The notes: generated by a model not told the origin, from the letters alone. Shown: positions 53,421 to 61,941, numbered from the stretch's first letter. The stretch: 64,000 bases of DNA from Geminicoccaceae bacterium (GCA_020638465.1 JACKIM010000001.1:1868501-1932500); one strand, 5' to 3'. Translations and numbers: made by a program.

Positions 53421-54968
53421 ATGGCCAACAAGACGCTCTTCGCTTCGCCGTCGGCCCCGGCCCTGCCGCGTGCTGACAGCGTCAATCGCGCCGGTGGCGT
53501 GGCCTATGACCATGACGCCGAGGCCCGGCTCGCCCAGATCGCGGCGACCGGTTCGCTCGCCGACAATTTCTACACCGGTGCCAGCGCCCAGCTGGGCGAT
53601 GTGCTCGATGCCGCCCGCGCCTGCACGCCGCACTTCGTGGCACAGGCAGCGATCCATGCGCGCAGGTCGGGAGCGATGAAGGACATGCCGGCATTGCTGG
53701 CGGCCTGGCTGACGATCGCGGGACCCGAACTGGCCGTTCCGGTCTTCGAGCGGGTGGTCGACAATGGCCGGATGCTCAGGAGCTATGTGCAGATCCTGCG
53801 CTCGGGTCAGGTCGGACGCAAATCGCTCGGCACGCGCCCCAAGCGTTTGGTGAAGGAGTGGCTGGAGCATGCCTCCATGCGCGATCTGATGCAGACCGCC
53901 ACCGGCAGGGATCCGAGCCTCGCCGATATCGTCCGCATGGTGCACCCCGCACCGAAGACGGCCGAACGCCGCGCCTTTTATGGCTGGCTGATCGGCAAGC
54001 CCTACGATGTGGCGGCATTGCCTGCGGAAATCACTGCCTTCGAGGCCTGGAAACGGGATCGCGAGGGAGATCTGCCGCCGGTACCGTTCGAGTGGCTGAC
54101 GACCTTCCCGCTTTCGCCCTCGCAATGGGCCGAACTGGGCTCGCGCATGGGCTGGCAGGCGCTGCGGATGAACCTGAACACGCTCGCCCGGCACGGTGCG
54201 TTCACGGTTGCGGGTTGCACCGAACGGGTTGCCGAAAGGCTTGGCGATGTCACGGTCATGGAGAAGGTCAGGGTCATGCCCTACCAGCTCATGATCGCCC
54301 TGAGCCGGGCCGGTGACGCGGTGCCGTTGAAGGTGCAGGCAGCGCTCGAGACGGCACTCGAGGCGTCGCTCGCGCGGATCCCCGCCCTGCCCGGCAGGAT
54401 CGTGGTCTGCCCGGACGTTTCCGGTTCCATGCACTGGCCGGTCACGGGCCATCGCAAGGGTGCGAGCTCGAGCGGGCGCTGCGTGGATGTGGCGGCCCTC
54501 GTCTCTGCAGCCATGTTGCGGACCAATCGCCGGACACGGGTGCTGCCGTTCGAGAACGACGTCGTCGATGTCGAACTCGATCCCAACGCCCGGATCGCCG
54601 TCAATACGGCGGCACTGGCGGCGGTCTGCGGTGGCGGGACGAATGTTTCCGCTCCCCTGCGACGGCTCAACGACGAGGCTGCGCGTGTCGATCTCGTGGT
54701 GATCGTCTCGGACAACCAGTCCTGGATCGATCCCGCCCGCTACGGTGCCACGGCGACGATGGCCGAGTGGTCCGGACTCAAGGCCCGCAATCCGGGTGCG
54801 AAGCTGGTCTGCATCGACATCCAGTCCTATGGCACCACTCAGGCGCGGAACGGGCCGGAGGTCATGAATGTCGGTGGTTTCACCGACGCGGTATTCGACG
54901 CGATGGCACGCTTTGTCAGCGGCGAGACGCGCGATTGGGTCGAAATCGTCAAGGAAGTGGAGGTATAG
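53421..54968 (+). CDS. rsr: TROVE-domain protein, bacterial Ro60 orthologue (Rsr)
   Basis: A 515-residue ring-shaped RNA-binding protein. The HEAT-repeat-like TROVE ring covers about residues 20-330 (AQLGDVLDAARACTPHFVAQAAIHARRSG, GRKSLGTRPKRLVKEWLE, MNLNTLARHGAF). The C-terminal vWFA-like domain starts IVVCPDVSGSMHW, with the metal-site DxSxS. Rsr binds Y RNAs and misfolded RNA and can pass them to PNPase. ATG 53421 is preferred; ATG 53400 in frame, close after AAGG, is the alternative. The next features downstream are four Y-RNA-like genes. Confidence 0.93.
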   Translation: MANKTLFASPSAPALPRADSVNRAGGVAYDHDAEARLAQIAATGSLADNFYTGASAQLGDVLDAARACTPHFVAQAAIHARRSGAMKDMPALLAAWLTIAGPELAVPVFERVVDNGRMLRSYVQILRSGQVGRKSLGTRPKRLVKEWLEHASMRDLMQTATGRDPSLADIVRMVHPAPKTAERRAFYGWLIGKPYDVAALPAEITAFEAWKRDREGDLPPVPFEWLTTFPLSPSQWAELGSRMGWQALRMNLNTLARHGAFTVAGCTERVAERLGDVTVMEKVRVMPYQLMIALSRAGDAVPLKVQAALETALEASLARIPALPGRIVVCPDVSGSMHWPVTGHRKGASSSGRCVDVAALVSAAMLRTNRRTRVLPFENDVVDVELDPNARIAVNTAALAAVCGGGTNVSAPLRRLNDEAARVDLVVIVSDNQSWIDPARYGATATMAEWSGLKARNPGAKLVCIDIQSYGTTQARNGPEVMNVGGFTDAVFDAMARFVSGETRDWVEIVKEVEV

Positions 54969-54975
54969 GAAACAA

Positions 54976-55122
54976 GGTCACGGCGAATGCCGGAAGGACT
55001 ACATTCGTAATCCGGAGGTCGCAGGTTCGAATCCTGCCCGTTCTTCTGGACGGTAGCTCAACCCAGGTGAAGAGCGTCGGCGCCGCAAGGCGGTTGTCTT
55101 TCCAACACTCGTCGCCGTGACC
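54976..55122 (+). ncRNA. yrlA: Y-RNA-like (YrlA) copy 1
   Basis: Closed by an 11-bp perfect stem GGTCACGGCGA (54976-54986) / TCGCCGTGACC (55112-55122). Carries GGCGAATGCCGG...GGACTACA at the 5' side and CTCGTCGCC at the 3' side, like the Ro-binding stem of YrlA. Inside is a tRNA mimic in permuted order: T-arm GCAGGTTCGAATCCTGC (55021-55037), a 6-bp acceptor-like stem with TTCT loop (55038-55053), then a D-arm GCTC...GAGC. Confidence 0.82.
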
Positions 55123-55139
55123 GCAAATACAGATTCGAA

Positions 55140-55300
55140 GGCCGTGGCGAATGCCGGCGGGACTACATGTCTCCTGCCTGAGGTCCAAAGAGCAAAGCGC
55201 CTTGCGTGCAGCAATGCTCGACAAGGAGATGCGGGTTCGAATCCCGCCGCAGACACGTAGCTTAAGGACCGCCGTCTCGCCGATCCTCGTCGCCACGGCC
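55140..55300 (+). ncRNA. yrlA: Y-RNA-like (YrlA) copy 2
   Basis: Closing stem GGCCGTGGCGA (55140-55150) / TCGCCACGGCC (55290-55300), 11 bp perfect. Same conserved 5' GGCGAATGCCGGCGGGACTACA and 3' CTCGTCGCC. The T-arm GCGGGTTCGAATCCCGC is at 55231-55247. The acceptor stem after it is less clear than in copies 1 and 3; TGTCT near 55168 can pair with AGACA just after the T-arm. Confidence 0.78.
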
Positions 55301-55324
55301 CATTCGATTCGACTGCTCGATGTG

Positions 55325-55444
55325 CACGGCGAATGCCGGTCCGGACTACATGGTCGCGGGTTCGAATCCCGCACCGGCCACTTCTCGTGGCCTGATAGCT
55401 CAATGGCAGAGCAGGTCGTCCGGCCAACCGACTCGTCGCCAGTG
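55325..55444 (+). ncRNA. yrlA: Y-RNA-like (YrlA) copy 3, most tRNA-like
   Basis: Closing stem CACGGCGA / TCGCC(A)GTG with one bulge. T-arm GCGGGTTCGAATCCCGC (55356-55372), then GGCCAC-TTCTC-GTGGCC (55376-55392) as an acceptor stem whose 3' strand comes first, then TAGCTCAATGGCAGAGCA, a near-canonical D-arm. This is a circularly permuted tRNA elbow with the Y stem in place of the anticodon arm. Not a translatable tRNA. Confidence 0.82.
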
Positions 55445-55457
55445 TTTTCAACGATCG

Positions 55458-55559
55458 GCCGGCGAATGCCGATGGGACTACGTTGCTTTAAACTGCGTAT
55501 AGACCTTTGGGTCAGGTGGTTCGACGCCGCCGGTTGTCTCATCGAACCTCGTCGCCGGC
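55458..55559 (+). ncRNA. yrlA: Y-RNA-like (YrlA) copy 4, shortest
   Basis: Closing stem GCCGGCGA (55458-55465) / TCGCCGGC (55552-55559). Conserved GGCGAATGCCGATGGGACTAC and CTCGTCGCC ends. The T-arm-like hairpin GGTGG-TTCGACG-CCGCC (55515-55531) deviates from the tRNA consensus and no clear D-arm is seen, so the tRNA mimic is degenerate. It ends 22 bases before rtcB. Confidence 0.72.
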
Positions 55560-55581
55560 ACCTTGATAACGGAGGTCGAAC

Positions 55582-56805
55582 ATGACCGGAAATTTCGATG
55601 TCGAGACCGTTGCGGGTGGCGTGCCCATCAAGATGTGGACGCGCGGCGTGCCCGTCGACGACAAGGCCCGCGCGCAACTCGCCGAGGCCGCGAAGATGCC
55701 GTTCATCTTCCGTCATATCGCCGTGATGCCGGATGTCCATGTCGGCATCGGTGCGACCGTGGGTTCGGTGATCCCGACCAAGGGCGCGATCATCCCGGCC
55801 GCTGTCGGCGTCGATATCGGTTGCGGCATGATGGCGGCGCGCACCTCGCTCATGGCGCATGATCTGCCGGACAATCTCGAGGGCGTGCGCAGTTCCATCG
55901 AGCAGGCCGTGCCGCATGGCCGCAGTGTCGGCCGCAACAAGCGCGACAAGGGCTCGTGGGGTGATCCACCCGAGCCCATCGTCACCGCCTGGACATCGTT
56001 GGCCGAGCGCTTTACACGCATCGTGGAAAAGCACAAAAAGCTGGCCAGGGCCAACAGCCTCGTCCATCTGGGCACGCTCGGCACCGGCAACCACTTCATC
56101 GAGATCTGCCTCGACGGCGAGCAGCGGGTCTGGGTGATGCTGCATTCCGGCAGCCGTGGCATCGGCAATGCGATCGGCAACTATTTCATCGAGCTGGCGC
56201 GCGAGGACATGCGCAGGTGGTATATCAACCTGCCGGAGCGCGACCTCGCCTACTTTCCCGAGGGAACCCAGCATTTCAACGACTATGTCCAGGCCGTCAG
56301 CTGGGCGCAGGACTTCGCCGCGGTCAACCGCCGGATGATGATGACCAACGTCATCGCCGCCATGCGCGACAGCATCGCCAAACCGTTCGAGGCCGAACTC
56401 GAGGCCGTCAACTGCCACCACAACTATGTCACGCACGAGCAGCATTTCGGCGAGAACATCCTCGTCACCCGCAAGGGAGCGGTGCGCGCGGCCAAAGGTG
56501 TCATGGGCATCATTCCGGGTTCGATGGGAGCGAAAAGCTTCATCGTGCGCGGGCTCGGCAACAGCATGTCGTTCGACAGCTGCAGCCACGGTGCCGGGCG
56601 GGTGATGTCGCGCACCGAGGCGAAGCGGACGGTGACGCTCGAGGAGCATATCCGCGACACCACCGGCGTCGAATGCCGCAAGGATGCGGATGTGATCGAC
56701 GAGACCCCGAGGGCCTACAAGCCGATCGAGGCCGTCATGGCCGCCCAGTCCGATCTGGTCGAGATCGTCCACACGCTCAAGCAGGTGGTCTGCGTCAAGG
56801 GTTGA
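55582..56805 (+). CDS. rtcB: RNA-splicing ligase RtcB
   Basis: A 407-residue 3'-phosphate RNA ligase. It has the metal site block AAVGVDIGCGMMAARTS (Cys), GTGNHFIEICLD, HSGSRGIGN, NCHHNYVTHEQHFGENILVTRKGA, and the guanylylated His in FDSCSHGAGRVMSRTEAKR. It joins 2',3'-cyclic phosphate or 3'-phosphate RNA ends to 5'-OH ends using GTP. Shine-Dalgarno GGAGG precedes ATG 55582. It follows the Y-RNA array and is followed by rtcA. Confidence 0.96.
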   Translation: MTGNFDVETVAGGVPIKMWTRGVPVDDKARAQLAEAAKMPFIFRHIAVMPDVHVGIGATVGSVIPTKGAIIPAAVGVDIGCGMMAARTSLMAHDLPDNLEGVRSSIEQAVPHGRSVGRNKRDKGSWGDPPEPIVTAWTSLAERFTRIVEKHKKLARANSLVHLGTLGTGNHFIEICLDGEQRVWVMLHSGSRGIGNAIGNYFIELAREDMRRWYINLPERDLAYFPEGTQHFNDYVQAVSWAQDFAAVNRRMMMTNVIAAMRDSIAKPFEAELEAVNCHHNYVTHEQHFGENILVTRKGAVRAAKGVMGIIPGSMGAKSFIVRGLGNSMSFDSCSHGAGRVMSRTEAKRTVTLEEHIRDTTGVECRKDADVIDETPRAYKPIEAVMAAQSDLVEIVHTLKQVVCVKG

Positions 56806-56812
56806 TCGTGTC

Positions 56813-57826
56813 ATGATCGAGATCGACGGTGCTGCCGGCGAAGGGGGCGGGCAGGTGCTGCGCAACGCACTCGCCCTCTCGCTGATCACGGGCGAAGCGT
56901 TCCATATCACCGACATACGCGGGCGGCGTCCGAAGCCGGGGATGATGCGCCAGCATGTCACGGCGCTCGAAGCCGCCTGCGAAATCGGCTCGGCAACGGC
57001 CAATGGCACCGCCATCGGTGGCCGCGAACTGACCTTCAGGCCGGGACGCGTACGCGCCGGCGACTATCATTTCGCCGTCGGTTCGGCCGGAAGCGCCACA
57101 CTGATCCTGCAAACCGTGCTCCTGCCCCTGGCCCTCGTCACCGGCTCGTCGCGTCTGGTCCTCGAAGGCGGTACCCATAACACCATGGCACCGCCGTTCG
57201 AGTTCCTCAGGGACACCTTCCTGCCGCTCATCAACCGGATGGGGCCGCAGGTCACCGCCCGGCTCGTTCGCCATGGCTTCTACCCGCGCGGCGGAGGCCG
57301 GATCGAGGTCATGATCGAACCGGCACCGTTGCGTCCGTTCACCGGCATGGAGCGTGGCGAGCTTCGCACGCGCGCCGCACGCATTCTTTTCACCGGCATC
57401 CCTTTCTCCATTGCCGAGCGCATGCGCGTGCAGGCACGGCAATGCCTGCCGGAATGGCCGCAAAACGGCTTTGCCATCCATCGGTTACCGGACGAGCAAG
57501 GCCCCGGCATCATCCTGCTCCTGACCGTCGAGCATGCCCATGTCGCCGAAGTCGTCAGCGCCTGTGGCCGGCTTGGCGTATCCGCGGAAAAGCTGGCGTC
57601 GAATGCGGCAACGCACATGCTCGGCTATCTGCGCAAGGACGTGTTCGCCGGCCCTCATCTCGCGGACCAGCTGGTCATGCCGCTGGCCCTCGCCGGCGGC
57701 TGCTTCACCACGGTCAAACCCGGCAGCCACAGCCTGACGGCCGCCAGGATCGCAAGAATGTTCACCGGCCGCCGCCTCGCCTTCCGGCAAACCGATGGTC
57801 ACCTGCATCAATTCGTCGCTGATTGA
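56813..57826 (+). CDS. rtcA: RNA 3'-terminal phosphate cyclase
   Basis: A 337-residue cyclase that converts RNA 3'-phosphates to 2',3'-cyclic phosphates via an adenylate. Markers are IDGAAGEGGGQVLRNALALSLITG, the RRPKPGMMRQHVTALEA block, GSAGSATLILQTVLLPLAL, GGTHNTMAPPFEFL and the nucleophilic His in AGPHLADQLVMPLALAGG. Starts 8 bases after rtcB. Completes the RNA repair operon. Confidence 0.95.
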   Translation: MIEIDGAAGEGGGQVLRNALALSLITGEAFHITDIRGRRPKPGMMRQHVTALEAACEIGSATANGTAIGGRELTFRPGRVRAGDYHFAVGSAGSATLILQTVLLPLALVTGSSRLVLEGGTHNTMAPPFEFLRDTFLPLINRMGPQVTARLVRHGFYPRGGGRIEVMIEPAPLRPFTGMERGELRTRAARILFTGIPFSIAERMRVQARQCLPEWPQNGFAIHRLPDEQGPGIILLLTVEHAHVAEVVSACGRLGVSAEKLASNAATHMLGYLRKDVFAGPHLADQLVMPLALAGGCFTTVKPGSHSLTAARIARMFTGRRLAFRQTDGHLHQFVAD

Positions 57827-57975
57827 AATCACCAGCCAGAGGAACACATTGCCGGCAACCGGCCCCTCGATGCGGGTTGGAATACTCATGTTTCTTTCGT
57901 GCAACCAACCTGCTCTCATGATAGGATATGTCTACCGGTGGAGTAGCGTTGCGTCATGATAAGTTGTTAAGGTAA

Positions 57976-58707
57976 ATGAATTTTCTGGTTCGACTTGCAA
58001 TCGGTGTCGGCATTGTCGCAAGCGTTCTGCCATCACTGCGGGAAGCCGTCGGAGGCGAGGTTGATTGCCTTGCGGCCATTGCCGTGCTCGAAGCGGGGAG
58101 TGAAGGTAGTGCTGGTATGGACGCCGTCATTCAGGTCGTGCGGAACCGCGTTCGTGACGGTCGCTTTCCCGCTGATGCCTGCGCCGTGATCGCCCAGCCT
58201 CGCCAGTTTCAGCCCGTAAGCGAATGGCCGGCGCTGGCCAAAGCATTGCGCAAGCCGGCAAGCTTCGATCCTGACCGGATGCTTGGGAAATCTTCCAGTC
58301 TGGAGCATGCGCGTCAGCTTGCGCGATCAACCGGGGCGCCGGATCTTACGGGCGGTGCACTGTATTTCGTCAACCCGGCTTTCATGGATCCATCCTATTG
58401 TCCGTGGTTCGCGCGGTTGAAACGCACCCGCACCATCGGGAACCACGAGTTCATGACGCACTATCGCAGGGGCGAGAAGCGCGGAGAACCGGCACTCGAT
58501 TGTTCAAGTCCGACTATCGGCAGCAGACGCGGCGGCAGCCTTGCCAGCAAGTATGCCAACGGGCTGTTCCATCCCAGGGGTGCGCGAGTCGCTTCCAGGA
58601 CACCGACGCGCAAGCAGCTCGATGCATGGCGGCGCACAGGTCGTCTCGAACAGCGGCAACGGGAATTGAAGAAGCTGTTCAGGCCGGGCTGGATCAAGCT
58701 CGACTGA
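57976..58707 (+). CDS. SleB-like cell wall hydrolase with signal peptide
   Basis: A 243-residue secreted protein. Residues 1-27 form a signal peptide (FLVRLAIGVGIVASVLP core). The Hydrolase_2/SleB region follows: CLAAIAVLEAGSEGSAGMDAVIQVVRNRV with the putative catalytic Glu, FPADACAVIAQPRQFQP, and TGGALYFVNPAFMDPSYCPWF...IGNHEFM. Probably a lytic transglycosylase or amidase acting on peptidoglycan. The Arg/Lys-rich C-terminal 60 residues are outside the family core. Unlinked to the RNA repair genes by function. Confidence 0.82.
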   Translation: MNFLVRLAIGVGIVASVLPSLREAVGGEVDCLAAIAVLEAGSEGSAGMDAVIQVVRNRVRDGRFPADACAVIAQPRQFQPVSEWPALAKALRKPASFDPDRMLGKSSSLEHARQLARSTGAPDLTGGALYFVNPAFMDPSYCPWFARLKRTRTIGNHEFMTHYRRGEKRGEPALDCSSPTIGSRRGGSLASKYANGLFHPRGARVASRTPTRKQLDAWRRTGRLEQRQRELKKLFRPGWIKLD

Positions 58708-58844
58708 CATGTTGCATCCTGTCATCCTTGCCATGTGGTATTCCTGCCTGCATTGATGGTATATGCCCTTCCCGTCGGCATTCGAGGCAGTCCGGGCGGT
58801 GGTGCAAGGCCATGTCAGGACAAGAACTGTGTCGACATGGGAAA

Positions 58845-58870
58845 GGGGATCGTCCTTGCGAACGATCCCC
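58845..58870. terminator. Strong hairpin after the cell wall hydrolase gene
   Basis: GGGGATCGT (58845-58853) and ACGATCCCC (58862-58870) form a 9-bp perfect stem with an eight-base loop. No T-run follows on either strand, so it may be a rho-assisted terminator or an RNA-stabilising structure. The rest of the 300-base gap 58708-59007 shows no gene. Confidence 0.45.
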
Positions 58871-59007
58871 CCAGGGTCCCATCTCATCAGTCAAGCACGT
58901 GGAGCAATTGCTCGCTCAACGCGAAAGTGAATGTGCCCGTGAAGCGATTGCGTGTCAATCGATAAGCGTTATGGTTGATTTAAATATTCCGTAGATGAGG
59001 AGTTAGA

Positions 59008-60096
59008 GTGCGGCGCGCGGGGAACGATCAACGAGCTCTTGTTGCCAGCGCCCGCGGCCGTCCCTGGCCGGAACTGGTGCGGATTTGCCTGTCCCGGCTG
59101 GATGGTCTGGCCGGACATGCCAATGCGGGCATCGTTTTCATGGCCGATCCCGCAGGCGAAATGGCCGATGACCTGCTCCATTACCTCAAGGCGGAAACAG
59201 GCATTTGCGCATGGTTCGGTGCAGCCGGGGAAGGGGTGATCGCCGGCGGCACCGAGATCAGCGGCGAGTCGGGCCTTGCCCTGATGTTGCTGGACTGGCC
59301 GCAGGCCCATGTCCGTTTGATCCATGATTCGAGCGATTTCGCTTCGATTGATGGCGGGCTGGCGCTGCTCAATCTGGCCGGTGACGCCCCCTTCGATGCA
59401 AGGGCTCTGGGGCCGGCGGTACGGACCCTGGGAGGACGCAGTTCGAGCGCTTTTGACGGATGTGAGATCGCGGGAGTGACATCCGCGGGCGGTTGCAGCG
59501 GATTATGGCTGGGCGCGGAGATTCCCGTAGCGCTCGATATCCTGCACGGACTGCGTGATCCGGGGCCATGGCGACGTATCACTTCCGCTGTCGGTCGCAC
59601 CGTGCTCGAACTCGACGGAAGGGCGGCGACCGATGCCATCGCCGAAGATGCCGGTGAATTGCTGGTTCGGGCACCGGATCGGTTGGTCCGGTGCCTGATG
59701 GTGGAAACCCGTGCCGATGAAGACCCGTTCATCGCTCCGGGCCAGGTGGCGATGATCGAGTGCTTTGACCGCCAGCGCCGGACATTGCGGATCAGCAACG
59801 ATCGGCCCGGCGGCTGGCTGCGGGTTACTTATCGCAACGCTTCGGCCGCACTGGCCGAGATCGACAGGCTGACGTCGGGTCTGCGCAGGGATTTCCCGAC
59901 GGAATGCTGGCCACGTGCGGCCATACTCTACAGTTCGGTAGATCGCGGCCATGCGCTGTTCGGGCCTGCCGAGAGCGAAGCCGCGCGGTTTCAGGCGGCC
60001 CTCGGACCGATACCGCTCATCGGCATGCGCAGCCGCGAGGAACTGTTCGATGGTGCCTTGACCTGCGGGGCGGCCGTGTTGGCCCTTCTCGGCTGA
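59008..60096 (+). CDS. FIST-domain sensory protein
   Basis: A 362-residue protein with FIST_N (about 30-215: NAGIVFMADPAGEMADDLLHYLK, CAWFGAAGEGVIAGGTEISGESGLALML, EIAGVTSAGGCSGLWLG) and FIST_C (about 220-360: MIECFDRQRRTLRISND, RAAILYSSVDRGHALFGPAESEAARFQAALGPIPLIGMRSREELFDG). FIST domains are predicted small-ligand sensors, often of amino acids, in signalling proteins. Here there is no output domain, so a partner protein is likely. GTG 59008 follows GAGGAG at good distance. Confidence 0.83.
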   Translation: MRRAGNDQRALVASARGRPWPELVRICLSRLDGLAGHANAGIVFMADPAGEMADDLLHYLKAETGICAWFGAAGEGVIAGGTEISGESGLALMLLDWPQAHVRLIHDSSDFASIDGGLALLNLAGDAPFDARALGPAVRTLGGRSSSAFDGCEIAGVTSAGGCSGLWLGAEIPVALDILHGLRDPGPWRRITSAVGRTVLELDGRAATDAIAEDAGELLVRAPDRLVRCLMVETRADEDPFIAPGQVAMIECFDRQRRTLRISNDRPGGWLRVTYRNASAALAEIDRLTSGLRRDFPTECWPRAAILYSSVDRGHALFGPAESEAARFQAALGPIPLIGMRSREELFDGALTCGAAVLALLG

Positions 60097-60194
60097 TCAG
60101 GCAGTAGCTCTTGATCGCCAATGACCATATAGTCGTCATCGTTTCGTTCAGGTGAATTCATCCGAACGGGGAAAATTCCGGGCAAGGGTACACA

Positions 60195-60623
60195 TTGAGC
60201 CGCAGTTATCCTCAAAGACCGATTGTCGGAGTCGGTGTCGTTGTTGTCCATGACAACAAGGTACTTCTCATTCGTCGCGGGAAGCCGCCGCGGCAGGGGC
60301 AGTGGTCATTGCCCGGCGGGGCACAGAAGCTTGGTGAAACGGTATTCGACGCCGGACAACGCGAGGTATTCGAGGAGACCGGTCTGCTGGTTGACACGAT
60401 CGAACATCTGGCGGTTGTCGACCTTATCGAACGTGATGCCGACGGTGCAATCCGCTACCACTATACATTGGTTGACCTTCTCGCAACCAGTCCGACAGGC
60501 GAGGCGGTAGCCGACAGTGACGCCACTGAAGTCGCATGGTTCACTGTCGGGGAAATCGACACCATGCCGTTGTGGAATGAAACGCGCCGTATCATCATGC
60601 TGGCGCTCAAGCCCCCGAAATAA
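60195..60623 (+). CDS. Nudix hydrolase
   Basis: A 142-residue protein with a full Nudix box, GGAQKLGETVFDAGQREVFEETGLLV, after the start VGVGVVVVHDNKVLLIRRGKPPRQGQWSLPGG. It resembles ADP-ribose/NADH pyrophosphatase-type Nudix proteins; the exact substrate cannot be read. Start is TTG 60195 with AAGGG upstream. Convergent with the XRE gene. Confidence 0.88.
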   Translation: MSRSYPQRPIVGVGVVVVHDNKVLLIRRGKPPRQGQWSLPGGAQKLGETVFDAGQREVFEETGLLVDTIEHLAVVDLIERDADGAIRYHYTLVDLLATSPTGEAVADSDATEVAWFTVGEIDTMPLWNETRRIIMLALKPPK

Positions 60624-60756
60624 GCCCACGGACCCGGGTTCAAGGGGGCAGGACCCGGATCCGGCCGAATGGGACAGTCAAAAACGTGACAGTCAGGTCA
60701 TCCCATGCACGCGGATCCCGGAGCGTGGCGGCGAGGGTGCTTGTCGAACAATCCGC

Positions 60757-61185
60757 TCATTCGGCGTCACGTTCGGCGGACGCCAGTACCTTGGCCAGAT
60801 GGCAGATCGCATCCTGATGCTTGCGATGCTGGATGGCCGCGAAGTTGCGGGCCAGTTCAAGCAGCATACGCTGCTGAGGCATCATTTCGGACTGCTTGGT
60901 CTTCTGTTCGCGCTCGGGATCGACGTCCTCGAAAAAATAACCGATGTCGACTCCGAGGGTCTGGGCAATCTGATAGAGACGGCCGGCAGAAATGCGATTG
61001 ATACCGGTCTCGTACTTATGCGCCTGCTGATAGGTGACGCCGATGAGTTCCGCCATCTGTTGCTGGGTATAGCCAAGCATGATGCGGCGCTGGCGGATGC
61101 GCAGGCTGACGAAATGATCGACGTCAAGCGCCCGGCTGCGTCCTCCATTGTTCCTGGTGGCAACCTTGTTGGCGAATTGGGTCAT
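60757..61185 (-). CDS. XRE-family transcriptional regulator
   Basis: A 142-residue protein. The HTH_3 domain (about residues 27-83) reads RIRQRRIMLGYTQQQMAELIGVTYQQAHKYETGINRISAGRLYQIAQTLGV, then GYFFED, a pattern frequent in alphaproteobacterial regulators. The C-terminal half is helical. It lies downstream of another XRE repressor on the same strand, with A+T-rich control DNA between them. Confidence 0.88.
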   Translation of the reverse strand: MTQFANKVATRNNGGRSRALDVDHFVSLRIRQRRIMLGYTQQQMAELIGVTYQQAHKYETGINRISAGRLYQIAQTLGVDIGYFFEDVDPEREQKTKQSEMMPQQRMLLELARNFAAIQHRKHQDAICHLAKVLASAERDAE

Positions 61186-61241
61186 GGATCGCGATCCCCT
61201 TGAGTTCTGCTCATACCCGAAGACTCGAGGTATAACTAAAC

Positions 61242-61260
61242 CGTATTTCGTTAAAATACG
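61242..61260. promoter_or_regulatory. Candidate repressor operator upstream of the XRE gene
   Basis: CGTATTT-CGTTA-AAATACG is a perfect 7-bp inverted repeat with a five-base centre, 57 bases upstream of the XRE start, in an A+T-rich stretch where a promoter is expected. It could bind either of the two HTH proteins. No sequence run suits a terminator. Confidence 0.4.
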
Positions 61261-61320
61261 CGGGATTTTCTAAACTACCAGATAAAAGAGAATTTATCAT
61301 CAATCGCAAGAATGAAACTA

Positions 61321-61941
61321 TTATGACATTCCCGGTCCGGAGAATGCCTCCATGGCGAGGACGCCAAGAACGGGGCGTACGGAAATGATGGTTGCGGCCG
61401 CTATGGTCGATCCATCCAAAGCCGCGAGATCGAAGTGTTCGCGATCCCGTGACGGTAGCAATTTTCGCAGGAAAGTCCGGCCATCCTGCAGGGTTGCAAG
61501 GACAATCCGGCCGAGATGCAGTTCCGTCTGATCGTCGCTCAATGTCGAGACGACGGCCATCGATCCGCGCGGAAATGCTGGAGCCATTCCATCGTCGTCG
61601 ATGTGAAAAAGGACGATCTGTCCTTCCTTCAGGTTGAGAAGACGTGTTTTTTGACCCTGAGTTTCTTCGTTGACCACGATTCCGGAGCGAATTGCCCCGA
61701 CAACCGGCAGTTCTGTACGGTGCGGCGATCGTCCGAAAATCAGATATTCGGGTGTGGTATCGAGAATGCCCGCAAGTCGTGCGATGATATCCCGGGCAGG
61801 CATGTATTCATCGCGTTCATAGGGCCCGATGGCGGTCTGATGGCGCCCGATGAGCCGTGCCAGTTCCGCTTGGCTCAAATCCTTTGCGCGGCGCAATGCC
61901 CGCAGCCGATTGCCGAAGGAATTGAGTGTGAATTGAGGCAT
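61321..61941 (-). CDS. XRE/S24-type repressor with degenerate peptidase site
   Basis: A 206-residue protein. N-terminal HTH (about 10-65: NRLRALRRAKDLSQAELARLIGRHQTAIGPYERDEYMPARDIIARLAGIL), then a LexA/CI-like S24 domain (about 78-200: VGAIRSGIVV, LFHIDDDGMAPAFPRGSMAVV, TFLRKLLPS). Where active S24 peptidases have a Ser (GDSM), this protein has Gly 118 (DDGM); the Lys position (Lys 160) is present. It is therefore unlikely to self-cleave, and probably acts as a ligand- or stress-insensitive repressor. Confidence 0.85.
   Translation of the reverse strand: MPQFTLNSFGNRLRALRRAKDLSQAELARLIGRHQTAIGPYERDEYMPARDIIARLAGILDTTPEYLIFGRSPHRTELPVVGAIRSGIVVNEETQGQKTRLLNLKEGQIVLFHIDDDGMAPAFPRGSMAVVSTLSDDQTELHLGRIVLATLQDGRTFLRKLLPSRDREHFDLAALDGSTIAAATIISVRPVLGVLAMEAFSGPGMS

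Noticed and set aside
55021..55372. Genuine tRNA genes suggested by several GGTTCGAATCC T-loops
   Set aside because: No unit has acceptor, D, anticodon and T arms in normal order with a usable anticodon; they fit Y-RNA tRNA mimics better.
54949..57015. 688-codon minus-strand frame opposite the Y-RNA region, rtcB and the start of rtcA
   Set aside because: Covers structured RNA genes and rtcB; the protein-like text comes from antisense of these. No domain is seen.
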